A stretch of 64,000 nt of DNA from Leptospirales bacterium (GTDB lineage Bacteria; Spirochaetota; Leptospiria; Leptospirales; Leptonemataceae): assembly GCA_019694685.1 (NCBI GenBank), contig JAIBBM010000003.1, forward strand, positions 1-64,000, written 5' to 3'. This document shows, in pieces, positions 16,865 through 26,337 of this stretch (position 1 is the first letter of the stretch; every line of letters starts with the position of its first letter). Position numbers and translations under genes: made by a program. The notes under the pieces were generated by a model. That model did no database searches, was not told where the DNA came from, and worked only from the letters and a program-made list of their open reading frames with translations.

Positions 16865-18289
16865 ATGAAAGAAATACAATACGACAACCAGATCGTTCGA
16901 TGGTGGGTCATTGGAGCTATCGTGTGGGGACTGGCTGCTATGCTGGGAGGCGTGATACTCGCGTTCCAGCTAGTTTATCCAGAACTCAACATGGGGCTTC
17001 CATGGATCTCATTTGGACGACTGAGACCGGTCCATACAAACGGAGCCATCTTCGGATTCACATTGAGCATCGTGTTTGCGACTTTTTACTACGCAATTCC
17101 ACGACTCTTGAAAACGCCGATGTGGTCATCAAAACTCTCGCGAGTTCACTTTGGTTTGTACACACTTACGATCGTTCTGGCGGTAGTAACACTCGTTAGC
17201 GGGATTACTCAGAGTAAGGAATACGCAGAACTGGAATGGCCCATTGACGTTCTCATCGCAGCATGGTGGGTGATCATGGGACTTAATGTATTCATGACGA
17301 TTAAGAACAGAGAAGAGCAGCATCTTTACGCTGCGATCTGGTTCTTCATCGCAACGATCGTTACGATTCCAATTCTATACATCGTGAACAACCTTTCGAT
17401 TCCTGCCAGTCTGTGGAAATCGTACTCGATTTACTCAGGAAGCACGGACGCGAACATTCAATGGTGGTACGGTCACAATGCTGTGGCATTCGTTTTGACC
17501 ACTCCAATTCTCGGGATGATGTATTACTATCTTCCCAAGCACTCTCGCCTTCCGATTTTCAGTCACCGGATTTCAATCATTCACTTCTGGTCATTGATTT
17601 TCATCTACATCTGGGCGGGTCCGCATCACCTTCTCTACCAACCAATTCCAGACTGGGCACAAACGCTCGGCATGGTGTTTTCAGTGAGCTTGATTGCTCC
17701 TTCGTGGGGTGGTATGCTCAATGCGTTCTTGACGTTGACTCAAGCCAAAGACAAGATTCGAACAGATGCAACTCTCAAGTTCATTCTGGTTGCGATGACT
17801 TTCTATGGTATGTCTACGTTCGAAGGACCAATGATGGCGATTCGATCTGTGAATATGATTTCGCACAACACTGACTGGACAATCGGTCACGTGCATGGCG
17901 GCGCACTCGGATGGGTGGCTGGCATGATGTTTGTTGCGATGTACTATCTGGTTCCACGTCTCTGGAATACAAAACTCTACAGCGAGAAGCTCGCAGAGAT
18001 CCACTTCTGGATGGCGACAGTCGGCGTACTGGTCTACATGGTGTCCATGTGGGTTTCTGGAATTACAGAAGGCCTGATGTGGAGAGCAGTTGATTCAACC
18101 GGTGCACTTCAGTATCCGGACTGGATTGAAATTGTTCGCACGCTGAAACCATATCGCATCGCGCGCGCGCTGGGTGGAACTCTGTTCCTCTCTGGATTCA
18201 TTCTGATGGTTTACAACTTGATTCAAACGATTCGTCGCAAGGGTCAGGGCTTTGTGCCAGTAGATCTCAGAGAAGCAGCGAGCAAGTGA
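16865..18289 (+). CDS. ccoN: cbb3-type cytochrome c oxidase subunit I
   Basis: I start at ATG 16865, after GGAGCAAGG; an upstream TTG is in frame but lacks support. The 474-residue protein has about twelve membrane helices and the haem and CuB ligands of the family: R-P-V-H-T-N-G-A, Y-G-H-N-A-V-A, A-G-P-H-H-L-L-Y and G-H-V-H-G-G-A-L. The segment F-Y-G-M-S-T-F-E-G-P-M-M carries the cross-linked Tyr region of helix VII. It is the catalytic, proton-pumping core of a high-affinity terminal oxidase and the first gene of an operon running to 24930. Confidence 0.96.
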   Translation: MKEIQYDNQIVRWWVIGAIVWGLAAMLGGVILAFQLVYPELNMGLPWISFGRLRPVHTNGAIFGFTLSIVFATFYYAIPRLLKTPMWSSKLSRVHFGLYTLTIVLAVVTLVSGITQSKEYAELEWPIDVLIAAWWVIMGLNVFMTIKNREEQHLYAAIWFFIATIVTIPILYIVNNLSIPASLWKSYSIYSGSTDANIQWWYGHNAVAFVLTTPILGMMYYYLPKHSRLPIFSHRISIIHFWSLIFIYIWAGPHHLLYQPIPDWAQTLGMVFSVSLIAPSWGGMLNAFLTLTQAKDKIRTDATLKFILVAMTFYGMSTFEGPMMAIRSVNMISHNTDWTIGHVHGGALGWVAGMMFVAMYYLVPRLWNTKLYSEKLAEIHFWMATVGVLVYMVSMWVSGITEGLMWRAVDSTGALQYPDWIEIVRTLKPYRIARALGGTLFLSGFILMVYNLIQTIRRKGQGFVPVDLREAASK

Positions 18290-18301
18290 GGAGTATGAAC
18301 T

Positions 18302-18970
18302 ATGTCAGAAGAACATAAGAATTTAACATTTTACGAGAAGCTTTCTGAGAAGATCGAAAGCAAAAGTCTCAAATTCATTCTCTTCACAACCCTGGCCGTT
18401 CTGATTGGCGGTCTGGTGGAGATCCCTCCTTTCTTCCTGATGGGAAGCGTTCAGAAGATCGAAAGTGTGAAGCCTTACAATGCTCTCGAACTGGCAGGCC
18501 GCGACGCCTATCAGCAAGAGGGTTGCTTCTACTGTCACACACAGGTCATTCGCCCATTCAAATGGGAGACAGACCGCTGGGACAGAAACCGCGAGTACGG
18601 ACCGGAGCCATTCTCCAAAGCAGGGGAGTTCGTTTACGAACATCCATTCCTCTGGGGATCCAAAAGAACCGGGCCTGACCTTTCGCACGAAGCAAGCCTG
18701 AACAACAATGCGTCCTGGCACAGAGCTCACCTGATGAATCCTCGTGAAACAACACCTGGTTCTGTGATGCCTGCGTATCCGTGGTTGTTTGAATCCAAAC
18801 TGGATGCGGCAGAAGTGAAGTCTCACATGCGCGCTTTGCAGACAGTGGGAGTTCCTTACACCCAGACTGATATGGACGCCGCTGACGAGCTTGTCAAAGG
18901 CAAGACTCAGGGTGATGCGCTCATCGCGTACATTCTGAAACTTGGCCGCGATACGATGGTTGTCAAATAG
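18302..18970 (+). CDS. ccoO: cbb3-type oxidase subunit II, mono-haem cytochrome c
   Basis: One N-terminal membrane anchor (about 24..48) is followed by a periplasmic cytochrome c domain. The haem motif is C-F-Y-C-H at residues 75..79, with the family context Q-E-G-C-F-Y-C-H-T-Q-V-I-R-P-F. The downstream W-G-S-K-R-T-G-P-D-L and P-G-S-V-M-P-A-Y-P-W segments, the latter with the likely axial Met, are also typical. It passes electrons to CcoN. The gene starts 12 bases after ccoN. Confidence 0.96.
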   Translation: MSEEHKNLTFYEKLSEKIESKSLKFILFTTLAVLIGGLVEIPPFFLMGSVQKIESVKPYNALELAGRDAYQQEGCFYCHTQVIRPFKWETDRWDRNREYGPEPFSKAGEFVYEHPFLWGSKRTGPDLSHEASLNNNASWHRAHLMNPRETTPGSVMPAYPWLFESKLDAAEVKSHMRALQTVGVPYTQTDMDAADELVKGKTQGDALIAYILKLGRDTMVVK

Positions 18971-18978
18971 GCAAGGCA

Positions 18979-19170
18979 ATGGAAGAGCTCATTGGAATTT
19001 ATAAGGGTTTGAGGATGCCGCTTCTGGGCGTTGTCCTCATTCTTCTTGCCGCCTATGTATACTGGCCTTCGCGCAAGAAAGATCTTGAGCAAGCCAGATT
19101 CAACATGCTGGACGATGATGTGGATCACGATCTCTCGAAGAAATTCACATCAAAACCGGACAAGCAGTAA
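18979..19170 (+). CDS. ccoQ: Small cbb3 oxidase subunit, CcoQ-like
   Basis: This 63-residue protein has one membrane helix (about 12..29, ending V-Y-W-P-S-R-K-K) and a charged cytoplasmic tail. Size, topology and position between ccoO and ccoP match CcoQ, which stabilises the oxidase complex. Sequence conservation in CcoQ is low, so the name rests mainly on position. Confidence 0.85.
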   Translation: MEELIGIYKGLRMPLLGVVLILLAAYVYWPSRKKDLEQARFNMLDDDVDHDLSKKFTSKPDKQ

Positions 19171-19181
19171 AGGAGCAATGT

Positions 19182-19718
19182 ATGTCGTTTAACGAATACA
19201 GAGATGATGATGAAATCAAGGAAAGCCGCGGCTGGCTTCCTACCTGGTGGATGGTGCTTTTCTGGGGTGCCATTGCATTCTCCGTTGTGTATGGTGTGTA
19301 CATGCACGGAGTAGAAGGTTGGAGCATGGCAAAGCAATACCGTGAAGAGATTGAAGCCTTCGAAAAAGCGCATCCTGAAAAACTGGTCGCGCTCAATGAT
19401 GATGGAACCAATCCCTATCGCACGGATGCAGCTGCCATCGAACGCGGAAAGAAAACGTTCGAAAGTATCTGCGCTGCCTGCCACAAAGTAGACATGACCG
19501 GTCTGGTTGGTCCAAACCTGACGGACACAACCTGGCTTCATGGAAACACAGACAAGGAACTGTACGCGATCGTAATGAACGGCGTACCTCAAGAAAAACT
19601 GAAACAGAATCCACCCAAAGGCCCAATGCCTGCTCATAAGAACAGCCTTGGATCCGCAAAGGTGCTTGAGGTGCTCGCATACGTCGCAAGCAAGAATCCT
19701 TCTTTGAAGGCCAAATAG
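19182..19718 (+). CDS. ccoP: cbb3-type oxidase subunit III, short CcoP with one haem site
   Basis: The N-terminal region has a single membrane helix (about 23..43) preceded by the CcoP-type D-D-E-I-K-E motif, followed by one cytochrome c domain. Only one haem motif exists, C-A-A-C-H at 97..101, with likely axial Met149 in G-P-M-P. Textbook CcoP is about 300 residues with two haem motifs; this one has 178. Position and N-terminal motif make it the CcoP equivalent. A lost or never-acquired second domain is discussed under findings. Confidence 0.92.
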   Translation: MSFNEYRDDDEIKESRGWLPTWWMVLFWGAIAFSVVYGVYMHGVEGWSMAKQYREEIEAFEKAHPEKLVALNDDGTNPYRTDAAAIERGKKTFESICAACHKVDMTGLVGPNLTDTTWLHGNTDKELYAIVMNGVPQEKLKQNPPKGPMPAHKNSLGSAKVLEVLAYVASKNPSLKAK

Positions 19719-19736
19719 GGTAAGGGAGAAAATATC

Positions 19737-21059
19737 ATGGTAGTAGCACGTCCGGTTCAGGGAAAACACAGAACGATTAAGAATCGCATCAATGTGGTTC
19801 TTTTGATTTTGTTCCTTGTTCTTCCGTTTCTTCGCTTTGGGGGAAATCCGTTCGTGCTGCTGGACATTCCTGGCAGAAAGTTCCACGTCTTCGGACTGGA
19901 AATCTGGCCCCATGAATTCTATTTCTTGCACTTGATTCTAATTATGTCCGGGCTGAGTTTGTTTTTCTTCACAGCTCTGCTCGGACGTATCTGGTGCGGT
20001 TACGGCTGCCCGCAGACTATCTTTATGGATTTTTACGATTGGGGCGCGAAGCTTCTGGTCGGGTCTGAATATGGAAAGCGTCCGCTGAATACTTCGCAGA
20101 AGATTAGACAGTATCTCGCTTTTTTCATTCTCGCAATTTTCTTCTCCTTCATTTTCCTCGCATACTTTGTTCCATATGAAGAGATCGCATCCGATCTCAT
20201 GCATGCCAGGTTCTTCGCAGGCCCGGATACTCTGGCCCCGGCCGCCTGGGTAGTGTTTATGGTTATGTCTGTTGGCTTCGCGGTCTTTAACGCCGGTTAC
20301 TTTCGCGAAAACGCATGCAAGCTGGTCTGTCCCTACGGACGCTTTCAAACTGCACTTCTGGATACTCACTCACCGATCGTCAGTTATGACGTGAAGCGCG
20401 GCGAACCGCGCCGCGAAGGCAAGCAGAAGCTATTTGAACACGGCGGGGATTGCATAGATTGTAATATGTGTAACCTGGTTTGTCCTACTGGAATCGACAT
20501 ACGCGAAGGCCTTCAGGTGGGTTGCATTGCCTGCGGACTTTGCGTGGATGCGTGCACGAACGTTCTGAGTAAATTCGAAAAACGCACTCTGATTGACTAT
20601 CGCACAATTGAGCAGGTGGAAAATCCGGATGCCCATCGCAAATACCTGAGACCGCGCACGGTCGTGTATGCGTCGCTTCTTCTGTGCTTTGCAACTGCTT
20701 TCGTTTATCTACTCGTTACTCGCATTCCTATGTATGCCACAGTCCTTCGTGACCGCGCGATTTCCGCGCTCTATGTGCCTGACATTGGCTACCAGAACGG
20801 ATATGAGGTTCATGTTGGAAATCAATCCAGGAAGCCAATTGAAGTGAAAATCATGGTCCTGGACAAGCGTTACGAAATACTGGCACCTCAGGACACTTAC
20901 AAAATTGGGGCGGAAGGATTTGAAAAGATTCGCTTTGTTGTAAGATCTGCACAGAAGGAAGAATTCGCACGCACTCGCCCCATTGAGTTCAAGATCGTGG
21001 ACGTAAACGAACCAACGCATGAGAGAGTGGTGCAAACTGTGTTCAGTTACCCAATTTAG
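19737..21059 (+). CDS. ccoG: cbb3 oxidase assembly ferredoxin-like protein CcoG (FixG/RdxA)
   Basis: Several membrane helices surround a cytoplasmic double [4Fe-4S] ferredoxin domain with C-I-D-C-N-M-C-N-L-V-C-P and C-I-A-C-G-L-C-V-D-A-C (about residues 239..275). The upstream W-C-G-Y-G-C-P-Q-T motif and the C-terminal immunoglobulin-like domain are typical of CcoG. CcoG acts in copper delivery to the oxidase, probably by reducing Cu(II). It follows ccoP by 18 bases. Confidence 0.95.
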   Translation: MVVARPVQGKHRTIKNRINVVLLILFLVLPFLRFGGNPFVLLDIPGRKFHVFGLEIWPHEFYFLHLILIMSGLSLFFFTALLGRIWCGYGCPQTIFMDFYDWGAKLLVGSEYGKRPLNTSQKIRQYLAFFILAIFFSFIFLAYFVPYEEIASDLMHARFFAGPDTLAPAAWVVFMVMSVGFAVFNAGYFRENACKLVCPYGRFQTALLDTHSPIVSYDVKRGEPRREGKQKLFEHGGDCIDCNMCNLVCPTGIDIREGLQVGCIACGLCVDACTNVLSKFEKRTLIDYRTIEQVENPDAHRKYLRPRTVVYASLLLCFATAFVYLLVTRIPMYATVLRDRAISALYVPDIGYQNGYEVHVGNQSRKPIEVKIMVLDKRYEILAPQDTYKIGAEGFEKIRFVVRSAQKEEFARTRPIEFKIVDVNEPTHERVVQTVFSYPI

Positions 21060-21105
21060 AAGTGATAGAAACGGACCAGGAATCAAAGAGGTCAATAAAC
21101 CTGCT

Positions 21106-21606
21106 ATGTCAAAATCAATGAGAATCGCTTTCATCATGATTTCCCTCCTGCTCGGTGCAACCGTTGCGAGCGGAATCTGGTTCGTGAAGTATGCAATGAG
21201 CGTTCAAGAACCTGTGATGGACGATGCGTATTTTGCCAAAGGCCTCAACTATCAAAATCGAGTGGCTTCCCTGGACAGGGCAAAGGCACAGGGATTTGCG
21301 ATTGCCACGAATTTGCCTGCCAACGCTCCACTGTCACGTTCAAAGCAGCAGCTGACTTTTACTGTTTCGGGGAAAACGCCCATTGATAATGCCACCCTGC
21401 ACATTGTAATTGAAAGACCGGCCACCACGCGCGAGAGAAAGATCCTTGATTTGAGTTTCGCGCAGTCTGCGAAAATTTCAGAAACGGAACGTAAGTTCCA
21501 GACAGAAGTGGACTTTCCAGGATCCGGGCTCTGGGAAATTTCAGCGGAAGCTGCAGTGAACAAAGACATGGCCGTTTATACTCGACAGACTGTGACGGTG
21601 CAATGA
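21106..21606 (+). CDS. ccoH: FixH/CcoH family assembly protein
   Basis: The frame is open further upstream into ccoG, but ATG 21106 gives the expected start, with AAGAGGT upstream. One membrane helix (about 5..25) precedes a periplasmic beta-sandwich domain of FixH type, with the M-D-D-A-Y-F-A-K-G-L-N-Y motif just after the helix. CcoH is needed for stable cbb3 assembly. The stop overlaps ccoS by 4 bases. Confidence 0.9.
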   Translation: MSKSMRIAFIMISLLLGATVASGIWFVKYAMSVQEPVMDDAYFAKGLNYQNRVASLDRAKAQGFAIATNLPANAPLSRSKQQLTFTVSGKTPIDNATLHIVIERPATTRERKILDLSFAQSAKISETERKFQTEVDFPGSGLWEISAEAAVNKDMAVYTRQTVTVQ

Positions 21607-21848
21607 TGCCTGGCCTTCTTTTCATGCTTCCGATTGCAATCGGCATTGCGCTGATTTTTCTGGGATTCTTCCTCTGGAGTGTGCGCAACGGGGACTACGA
21701 AGATATGGAAATGCCGGCGTACAAGATGACCTTTGATCAGGATGAAGGCGACAAATCCATTCAGACTTCGAACGGCGTTTCGCCGGTCCACGAAGCAGGT
21801 TCCCTGGCGGTTGCTCAACCTGCCGACGCGCCCGATCCCGGGAAATAG
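21603..21848 (+). CDS. ccoS: cbb3 oxidase maturation protein CcoS
   Basis: One membrane helix followed by F-L-W-S-V-R-N-G-D-Y-E-D-M-E identifies CcoS, a small protein needed to insert haem and copper cofactors into the oxidase. The 81 residues include a longer acidic tail than usual. It begins inside the ccoH stop (ATGA) and is followed 2 bases later by the TauE/SafE-like gene. Confidence 0.92.
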   Translation: MMPGLLFMLPIAIGIALIFLGFFLWSVRNGDYEDMEMPAYKMTFDQDEGDKSIQTSNGVSPVHEAGSLAVAQPADAPDPGK

Positions 21849-21850
21849 AA

Positions 21851-22513
21851 ATGATTGAAGCCGTTTTCGCGGGAGCGTTTGTTCAGGGGCTTACAGGTTC
21901 CCTGCACTGTCCCGGGATGTGCGGACCATTTGCGCACGCTTTTGGCAGAAGCGGCCGGATTTCTGTTTCCATACTTTATAACGTTATGCGCACTATCTCG
22001 TACGGGCTTGTGGGGTATCTTCTAGGAACTTCCGGAGGCGCCATCAATCATTTGTTTGAATCGGGAATTGCCGCGATCGTGGGTGGTTGCCTTCTGGTGC
22101 TGCTCGGTCTCGGGCTTGTGTTCCCGCGTTTCTCCGTTCACCTGCGCATGCCGGACTTATTTCTAAAGATGATTGGGAACGTTATGCGCTCTTCTACGGG
22201 GGCTTATGCCGGACCAGCATTCCTTGGCGCGATTTCTGGATTCATGCCGTGCGGTGTGCTCTGGCCCGCTTACGCTCTGGCACTTGGAACGGGCGTACCC
22301 TGGGTGGGTGCTGTTGTTATGGTTTTCTTCAGTTTTGGGACTTATCCCGCTATGCTTGCAATGGGCCTTTCCGGCGGTGTCTGGCGTGAGAAACTATCCA
22401 GGCCCGTCTACAGAGTAGTGTTTGCCATCTTGATGATTGGCCTTGGAATTTACACCATTGTGGCGCATGCATTTTTTTCTGAGATATGCAGGAGTGTAGC
22501 GTGGCAGTCATAA
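21851..22513 (+). CDS. TauE/SafE-like (UreH/DsbD-type) membrane protein of the cco operon
   Basis: Six membrane helices are seen. The first ends with the motif S-L-H-C-P-G-M-C-G-P, typical of the metal-transport-related sulfite exporter-like proteins that accompany ccoS and ccoI in many bacteria. A second S-G-F-M-P-C-G-V-L-W motif with Cys lies after helix three. The Cys pair suggests copper or thiol handling during oxidase assembly. The stop lies inside the start region of ccoI. Confidence 0.85.
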   Translation: MIEAVFAGAFVQGLTGSLHCPGMCGPFAHAFGRSGRISVSILYNVMRTISYGLVGYLLGTSGGAINHLFESGIAAIVGGCLLVLLGLGLVFPRFSVHLRMPDLFLKMIGNVMRSSTGAYAGPAFLGAISGFMPCGVLWPAYALALGTGVPWVGAVVMVFFSFGTYPAMLAMGLSGGVWREKLSRPVYRVVFAILMIGLGIYTIVAHAFFSEICRSVAWQS

Positions 22514-24930
22514 CTGAAAAAACAAAATGTTATCATTGTGGAAACGATGCAACGGATACTACTTTCGTACTGGAAGTAGATTCAGAGAAACGAGCGTTTT
22601 GTTGCAGTGGATGTTTGACTGCATATAGAATCATCCATGAAGGCGGGATTGAAAGTTACTACAGCCACCGCGACGCCTATGCACCAACGGTTCGCGAGGA
22701 TCGCGATGCAGGATTTTACCAGGCATGGGAAAAACGAATTCCGTTGCGAGATGGGATTCGTAGCGGCCTGTTTCTGATCGAAGGGATTCATTGCGCGTCG
22801 TGCGTCTGGTTGAATGAACGAGTCATCCTTGCTGTTGGTGGAGTGATTTCTGCGAGTGTCCAGCTATCTACCAGCAGAGCGAAGATTAGCTGGAACGATT
22901 CGGATACGTCTCTTCAGAAGATTGCGGAAGCACTGGCGAAGATTGGCTATCGCCTCGTTCCTATAGAAGAAACACTCGAAAGCGCATCTCGCCGCCAGGC
23001 ACGTGGACTTCTTCGTCGCATGACTGTGGCAGGCTTCTTTGCTGGAAATGTGATGCTCCTGAGTGTGGCGCTCTACGCAGGCTATTTTGGTTCGATCGAC
23101 AGATATTCTAAGAACTTCCTCCAGCTTGCCAGTCTGATGATGACCATTCCGGTCGTTCTCTACTCCGCTTCCGTCTTCTTCAAGAATGCTTACCATGCGC
23201 TGCGAAATCGCACTCTGAGTATGGACGTTCTGACTGCCACAGGAATCAGCCTTGCGTTTTCGTACAGTTTGTATGTGTATTTTTCAGAAGTTGGGGAAGT
23301 GTTCTTTGATTCCATTTGTTTTGTCGTCTTTATTATCTTAACCGGAAGGTTTATTGAATCCCGTCTTCGCCTGAAAGGTTTGTACTACGTAGAGAATATT
23401 CGCAAATCTGCTGCAAAGACCGCACGCGTGGATCGCGAAGGCTGGCGCACGGTCCTTGTGGATGAAGTGAAGAAAGGGGATCTTGTGGATGTGGCCGCGG
23501 ATGAAATGGTCCCGGTGGACGGAGTGCTCCGCAGCGAAAACGCGGAAGTGGAAGAGTCGATGCTCACGGGAGAAGCGCGTCCGGTCTATAAACGGGCCGG
23601 GGATCTCATCCTCTCTGGAACGCGGGCGCTCACGCAGCTTCGAATGGAGTGTTCCGCCGTAAGTTCAGAGAGTGCTCTGGCCAGAATCAGCGCACTTGCA
23701 GAAGAGAGCATGGATCAGGCGCCCAGGGTTCTGCGATTCACAGATCGCGCGAGCAGGTTCTTCATCGCCTTTGCGTTGTTTGCTGCCGTATTTACTTTCT
23801 CTTACTGGTATTTTTTCAAGCACGACGTTCATTCTGCGATTCTCAACATGATCACTCTCTTGATCGCGGCCTGTCCATGCGCGCTCAGTCTTGCTGTGCC
23901 AACTGTGTTCACCGTTTCTGTTCAGAAGTCTTTTGATCTGGGTTGTTTGCTAAAAAACGGCAGCACACTGGAACTTTTGAGTCGTGCGAAGGCCATCGCT
24001 TTTGACAAGACGGGGACTCTGACGCGCGGAGAACCAGAGATCGTTCAGGTGTCTGTCGTAGATGATATTTTTTCTGAAGAGTATGTTTGCGCGCTCGCGT
24101 CTGAGCTGCAAAGACGCGCGGATGTTCGTCATCCAATTGCCAGAGCATTCTATTCTCTGCAAAGATTGACCGGATCATCTGCGAATTTGCCCGATCTGGG
24201 TCGCGTCGAATACAAGCCAGGTCTTGGGATTGTTTCTTCATCACCTGAGGCGAGTTATGCGCTCGGCAGCCGCAGATTGATGGAAAGCGTCGGCGTAGAG
24301 TGTCAGCCAGCAGGAGCGCCAGGTAGTATTTCCATTTATCTCGCACGTTTGGGCGGTCGTGTGCCTGAGCTCGTCAGTGTTTTTGTTCTGGCAGATGCGA
24401 TCAGACCGGAGGCAAGTGATGTGCTTCGTCGTCTATCCCGCAATTCATCTTTGTTTCTGTTGACCGGGGACACTGTGGAGAATGCCGCGCAAGTTTCAAA
24501 ACAGCTGGGCATTACTGAGATCTACGCCGAAAAAACGCCGGAACAAAAACGAGAGATCATCCAGGCAAGACAGGCATCCGGAATCACAATCATGGTGGGG
24601 GACGGAATCAACGACTCCGTTGCCCTCGCGCAGGCACATGCCGGTGTTTCGTTTGCGAATGCTTCTGAAATTTCACTCCATTCTGCGGATGTGCTGCTAC
24701 TGCGAAATGATCTGCGGCAGTTTCTGAGTCTGGTTCAACTATCCAGGCGTGCTCGTAGCATTGTGCTTCAGAACCTTGGTCTGAGTTTCCTCTACAATAT
24801 GTTCCTGATTCCTATGGCATGTGCTGGATGGATCATTCCTCTGGCTGGAGCGCTTTTCATGTCTTTGAGTTCTTTGACTGTGGTGCTCAATTCACTGCGG
24901 CTCTTGAGTTTTCGAAAAGAAATCGGCTAA
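22501..24930 (+). CDS. ccoI: Copper-translocating P-type ATPase of cbb3 assembly (CcoI/FixI)
   Basis: I prefer GTG 22501, six bases after AGGAG, over ATG 22486. The N-terminus has the CcoI-specific Cys-rich domain (C-Y-H-C-G and C-C-S-G-C) and then an HMA domain with G-I-H-C-A-S-C (Cys98, Cys101). Core motifs are T-G-E-A in the actuator domain, the copper channel motif C-P-C (about 457), D-K-T-G-T (about 502) and G-D-G-I-N-D (about 700). CcoI exports copper for the CuB site of the oxidase. It is the last gene of the operon. Confidence 0.95.
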   Translation: MAVITEKTKCYHCGNDATDTTFVLEVDSEKRAFCCSGCLTAYRIIHEGGIESYYSHRDAYAPTVREDRDAGFYQAWEKRIPLRDGIRSGLFLIEGIHCASCVWLNERVILAVGGVISASVQLSTSRAKISWNDSDTSLQKIAEALAKIGYRLVPIEETLESASRRQARGLLRRMTVAGFFAGNVMLLSVALYAGYFGSIDRYSKNFLQLASLMMTIPVVLYSASVFFKNAYHALRNRTLSMDVLTATGISLAFSYSLYVYFSEVGEVFFDSICFVVFIILTGRFIESRLRLKGLYYVENIRKSAAKTARVDREGWRTVLVDEVKKGDLVDVAADEMVPVDGVLRSENAEVEESMLTGEARPVYKRAGDLILSGTRALTQLRMECSAVSSESALARISALAEESMDQAPRVLRFTDRASRFFIAFALFAAVFTFSYWYFFKHDVHSAILNMITLLIAACPCALSLAVPTVFTVSVQKSFDLGCLLKNGSTLELLSRAKAIAFDKTGTLTRGEPEIVQVSVVDDIFSEEYVCALASELQRRADVRHPIARAFYSLQRLTGSSANLPDLGRVEYKPGLGIVSSSPEASYALGSRRLMESVGVECQPAGAPGSISIYLARLGGRVPELVSVFVLADAIRPEASDVLRRLSRNSSLFLLTGDTVENAAQVSKQLGITEIYAEKTPEQKREIIQARQASGITIMVGDGINDSVALAQAHAGVSFANASEISLHSADVLLLRNDLRQFLSLVQLSRRARSIVLQNLGLSFLYNMFLIPMACAGWIIPLAGALFMSLSSLTVVLNSLRLLSFRKEIG

Positions 24931-24970
24931 ATAGTTTGTCGAATGTTCGCTATCGGATTTTGTTAGCCCC

Positions 24971-25882
24971 ATGCGCAAGGTGGCCCTTTGTCTTGTTCTC
25001 GTTTCTGCATTCATTTCCAGCGTTGATGCGGAGAATCTCGTCGCTGTTCCGCAGTTGCAGACGCGAGTCACGGACCTGACCGGCACTCTGTCCGCTTCTG
25101 AAAACGCAGAGCTTTCTAAGATACTTGCTGATTATGAGAAAGAGAAAGGTAGCCAGATTGCAGTTCTCATTCTACCATCTACGAGACCGGAGACAATTGA
25201 GCAATATTCGATTCGCGTAGCGGAGCAGTGGAAGATCGGGCGCAAAGGAGTAGACGACGGCGTCTTGCTCATAGTTGCGAAGGAGGACCGCAAGCTTCGA
25301 ATTGAAGTAGGCTACGGTCTCGAAGGCGTTCTCCCTGATGCGAAAGCAAAGGACATCATAGATGAAGTGATTGTTCCCTATTTTAAGAACGGAGATTTCT
25401 ACGGCGGCGTAAAGATCGGAGTGGAGACTATCATCGCCACCATTAAAAACGAACCATTGCCTCCGCCTAAATTTAAGCCGGATGCAAAATTTGCAAAGCA
25501 GGCGGCCACTGCGATTGGAATGGGAATCGTTGTGAGTTTGATTGTTGGAGCGATTCTCTCTGCTCTTCCCGTTATTCGCCATTTGATCGCGCTGACGATC
25601 TATCTAGTGATTCTATACTTCGTAGGACTTCTGTTTGGTTCTTCAATGGCGAGTTTAGTTCATGCGGGTATCACGGGACTGTTCCTTCTGGGCGTGAGAT
25701 ATTTGGGGGGAACATCCGCAGGCAAAGCCTGGAATTCGGACTCCTCCTCTAGCTGGTCTTCCTCCAGTTCAAGTTCATCCAGTTCCTGGAGTTCAAGCGG
25801 AAGCAGTTCTGATTCTGATTCCAGTTCGACCAGTGGAGGAGGCGGTAGCTTTGGCGGAGGCGGTGCCAGCGGCAGCTGGTAG
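24971..25882 (+). CDS. TPM-domain (YgcG family) membrane protein
   Basis: A signal peptide (about 1..21) precedes a TPM domain at about 30..160, recognisable by D-D-G-V-L-L-I-V and R-I-E-V-G-Y-G-L-E-G-V-L-P-D. Two or three membrane helices follow (about 180..250). A low-complexity tail of Ser and Trp then ends in a Gly-rich G-G-G-S-F-G-G-G-G-A-S-G-S-W, as in YgcG-type proteins. TPM proteins are periplasmic and have been linked to photosystem repair or phosphatase activity, but the bacterial role is unclear. It stands alone after the cco operon. Confidence 0.88.
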   Translation: MRKVALCLVLVSAFISSVDAENLVAVPQLQTRVTDLTGTLSASENAELSKILADYEKEKGSQIAVLILPSTRPETIEQYSIRVAEQWKIGRKGVDDGVLLIVAKEDRKLRIEVGYGLEGVLPDAKAKDIIDEVIVPYFKNGDFYGGVKIGVETIIATIKNEPLPPPKFKPDAKFAKQAATAIGMGIVVSLIVGAILSALPVIRHLIALTIYLVILYFVGLLFGSSMASLVHAGITGLFLLGVRYLGGTSAGKAWNSDSSSSWSSSSSSSSSSWSSSGSSSDSDSSSTSGGGGSFGGGGASGSW

Positions 25883-25908
25883 TGCTGCCTTCTGTCACAG
25901 ATTCGCGA

Positions 25909-26289
25909 TCAACCAAATCGATCGTTTAGATAATTTAGTAATATCAGAATGGCGCCTTTCGCACTGTCCAGCGCCAGATTGTCTGTGCGAACGCCATTTG
26001 ATTGAAAGTAGATTCCAATTCCAATCCCAATCCAGAATAGCCCCAGCCAGTTTGTGAGCACGTAACCTGCACTCTTTCCAAGGAAAGACCATCTCCACGC
26101 TAGAGCACAGGCGATGGCAATCATGAGGATCAGCCAGGCAACCACGTAAGTCAAAAAGCGTGTATCCTCCGTGGTTCCAATGTGGAATTGAGCTCGAAGA
26201 AAGTCAGGCGCGAAAAGACCACCCAGCGCCAGCCCAAATTCGATGAGAGTCGCCAGTCCAAGCCAGAAGAGGAACAGTGTTCGAATCAT
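25909..26289 (-). CDS. Small four-helix membrane protein, function unknown
   Basis: The 126-residue product has about four hydrophobic helices with short loops and no conserved motif that I can name. It is divergent from copA, with 48 bases between the starts, and convergent with the TPM gene. Nothing in the sequence shows a function. Confidence 0.6.
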   Translation of the reverse strand: MIRTLFLFWLGLATLIEFGLALGGLFAPDFLRAQFHIGTTEDTRFLTYVVAWLILMIAIACALAWRWSFLGKSAGYVLTNWLGLFWIGIGIGIYFQSNGVRTDNLALDSAKGAILILLNYLNDRFG

Positions 26290-26337
26290 GGATCATGATG
26301 GTGGCCGAAAGCCAGGATTGTCAAACAAAGAAGTAGT

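Noticed and set aside
25735..25880. Ser-rich and Gly-rich repetitive coding tract
   Set aside because: It is the normal low-complexity tail of TPM/YgcG-type proteins, not a repeat element or sequencing artefact.
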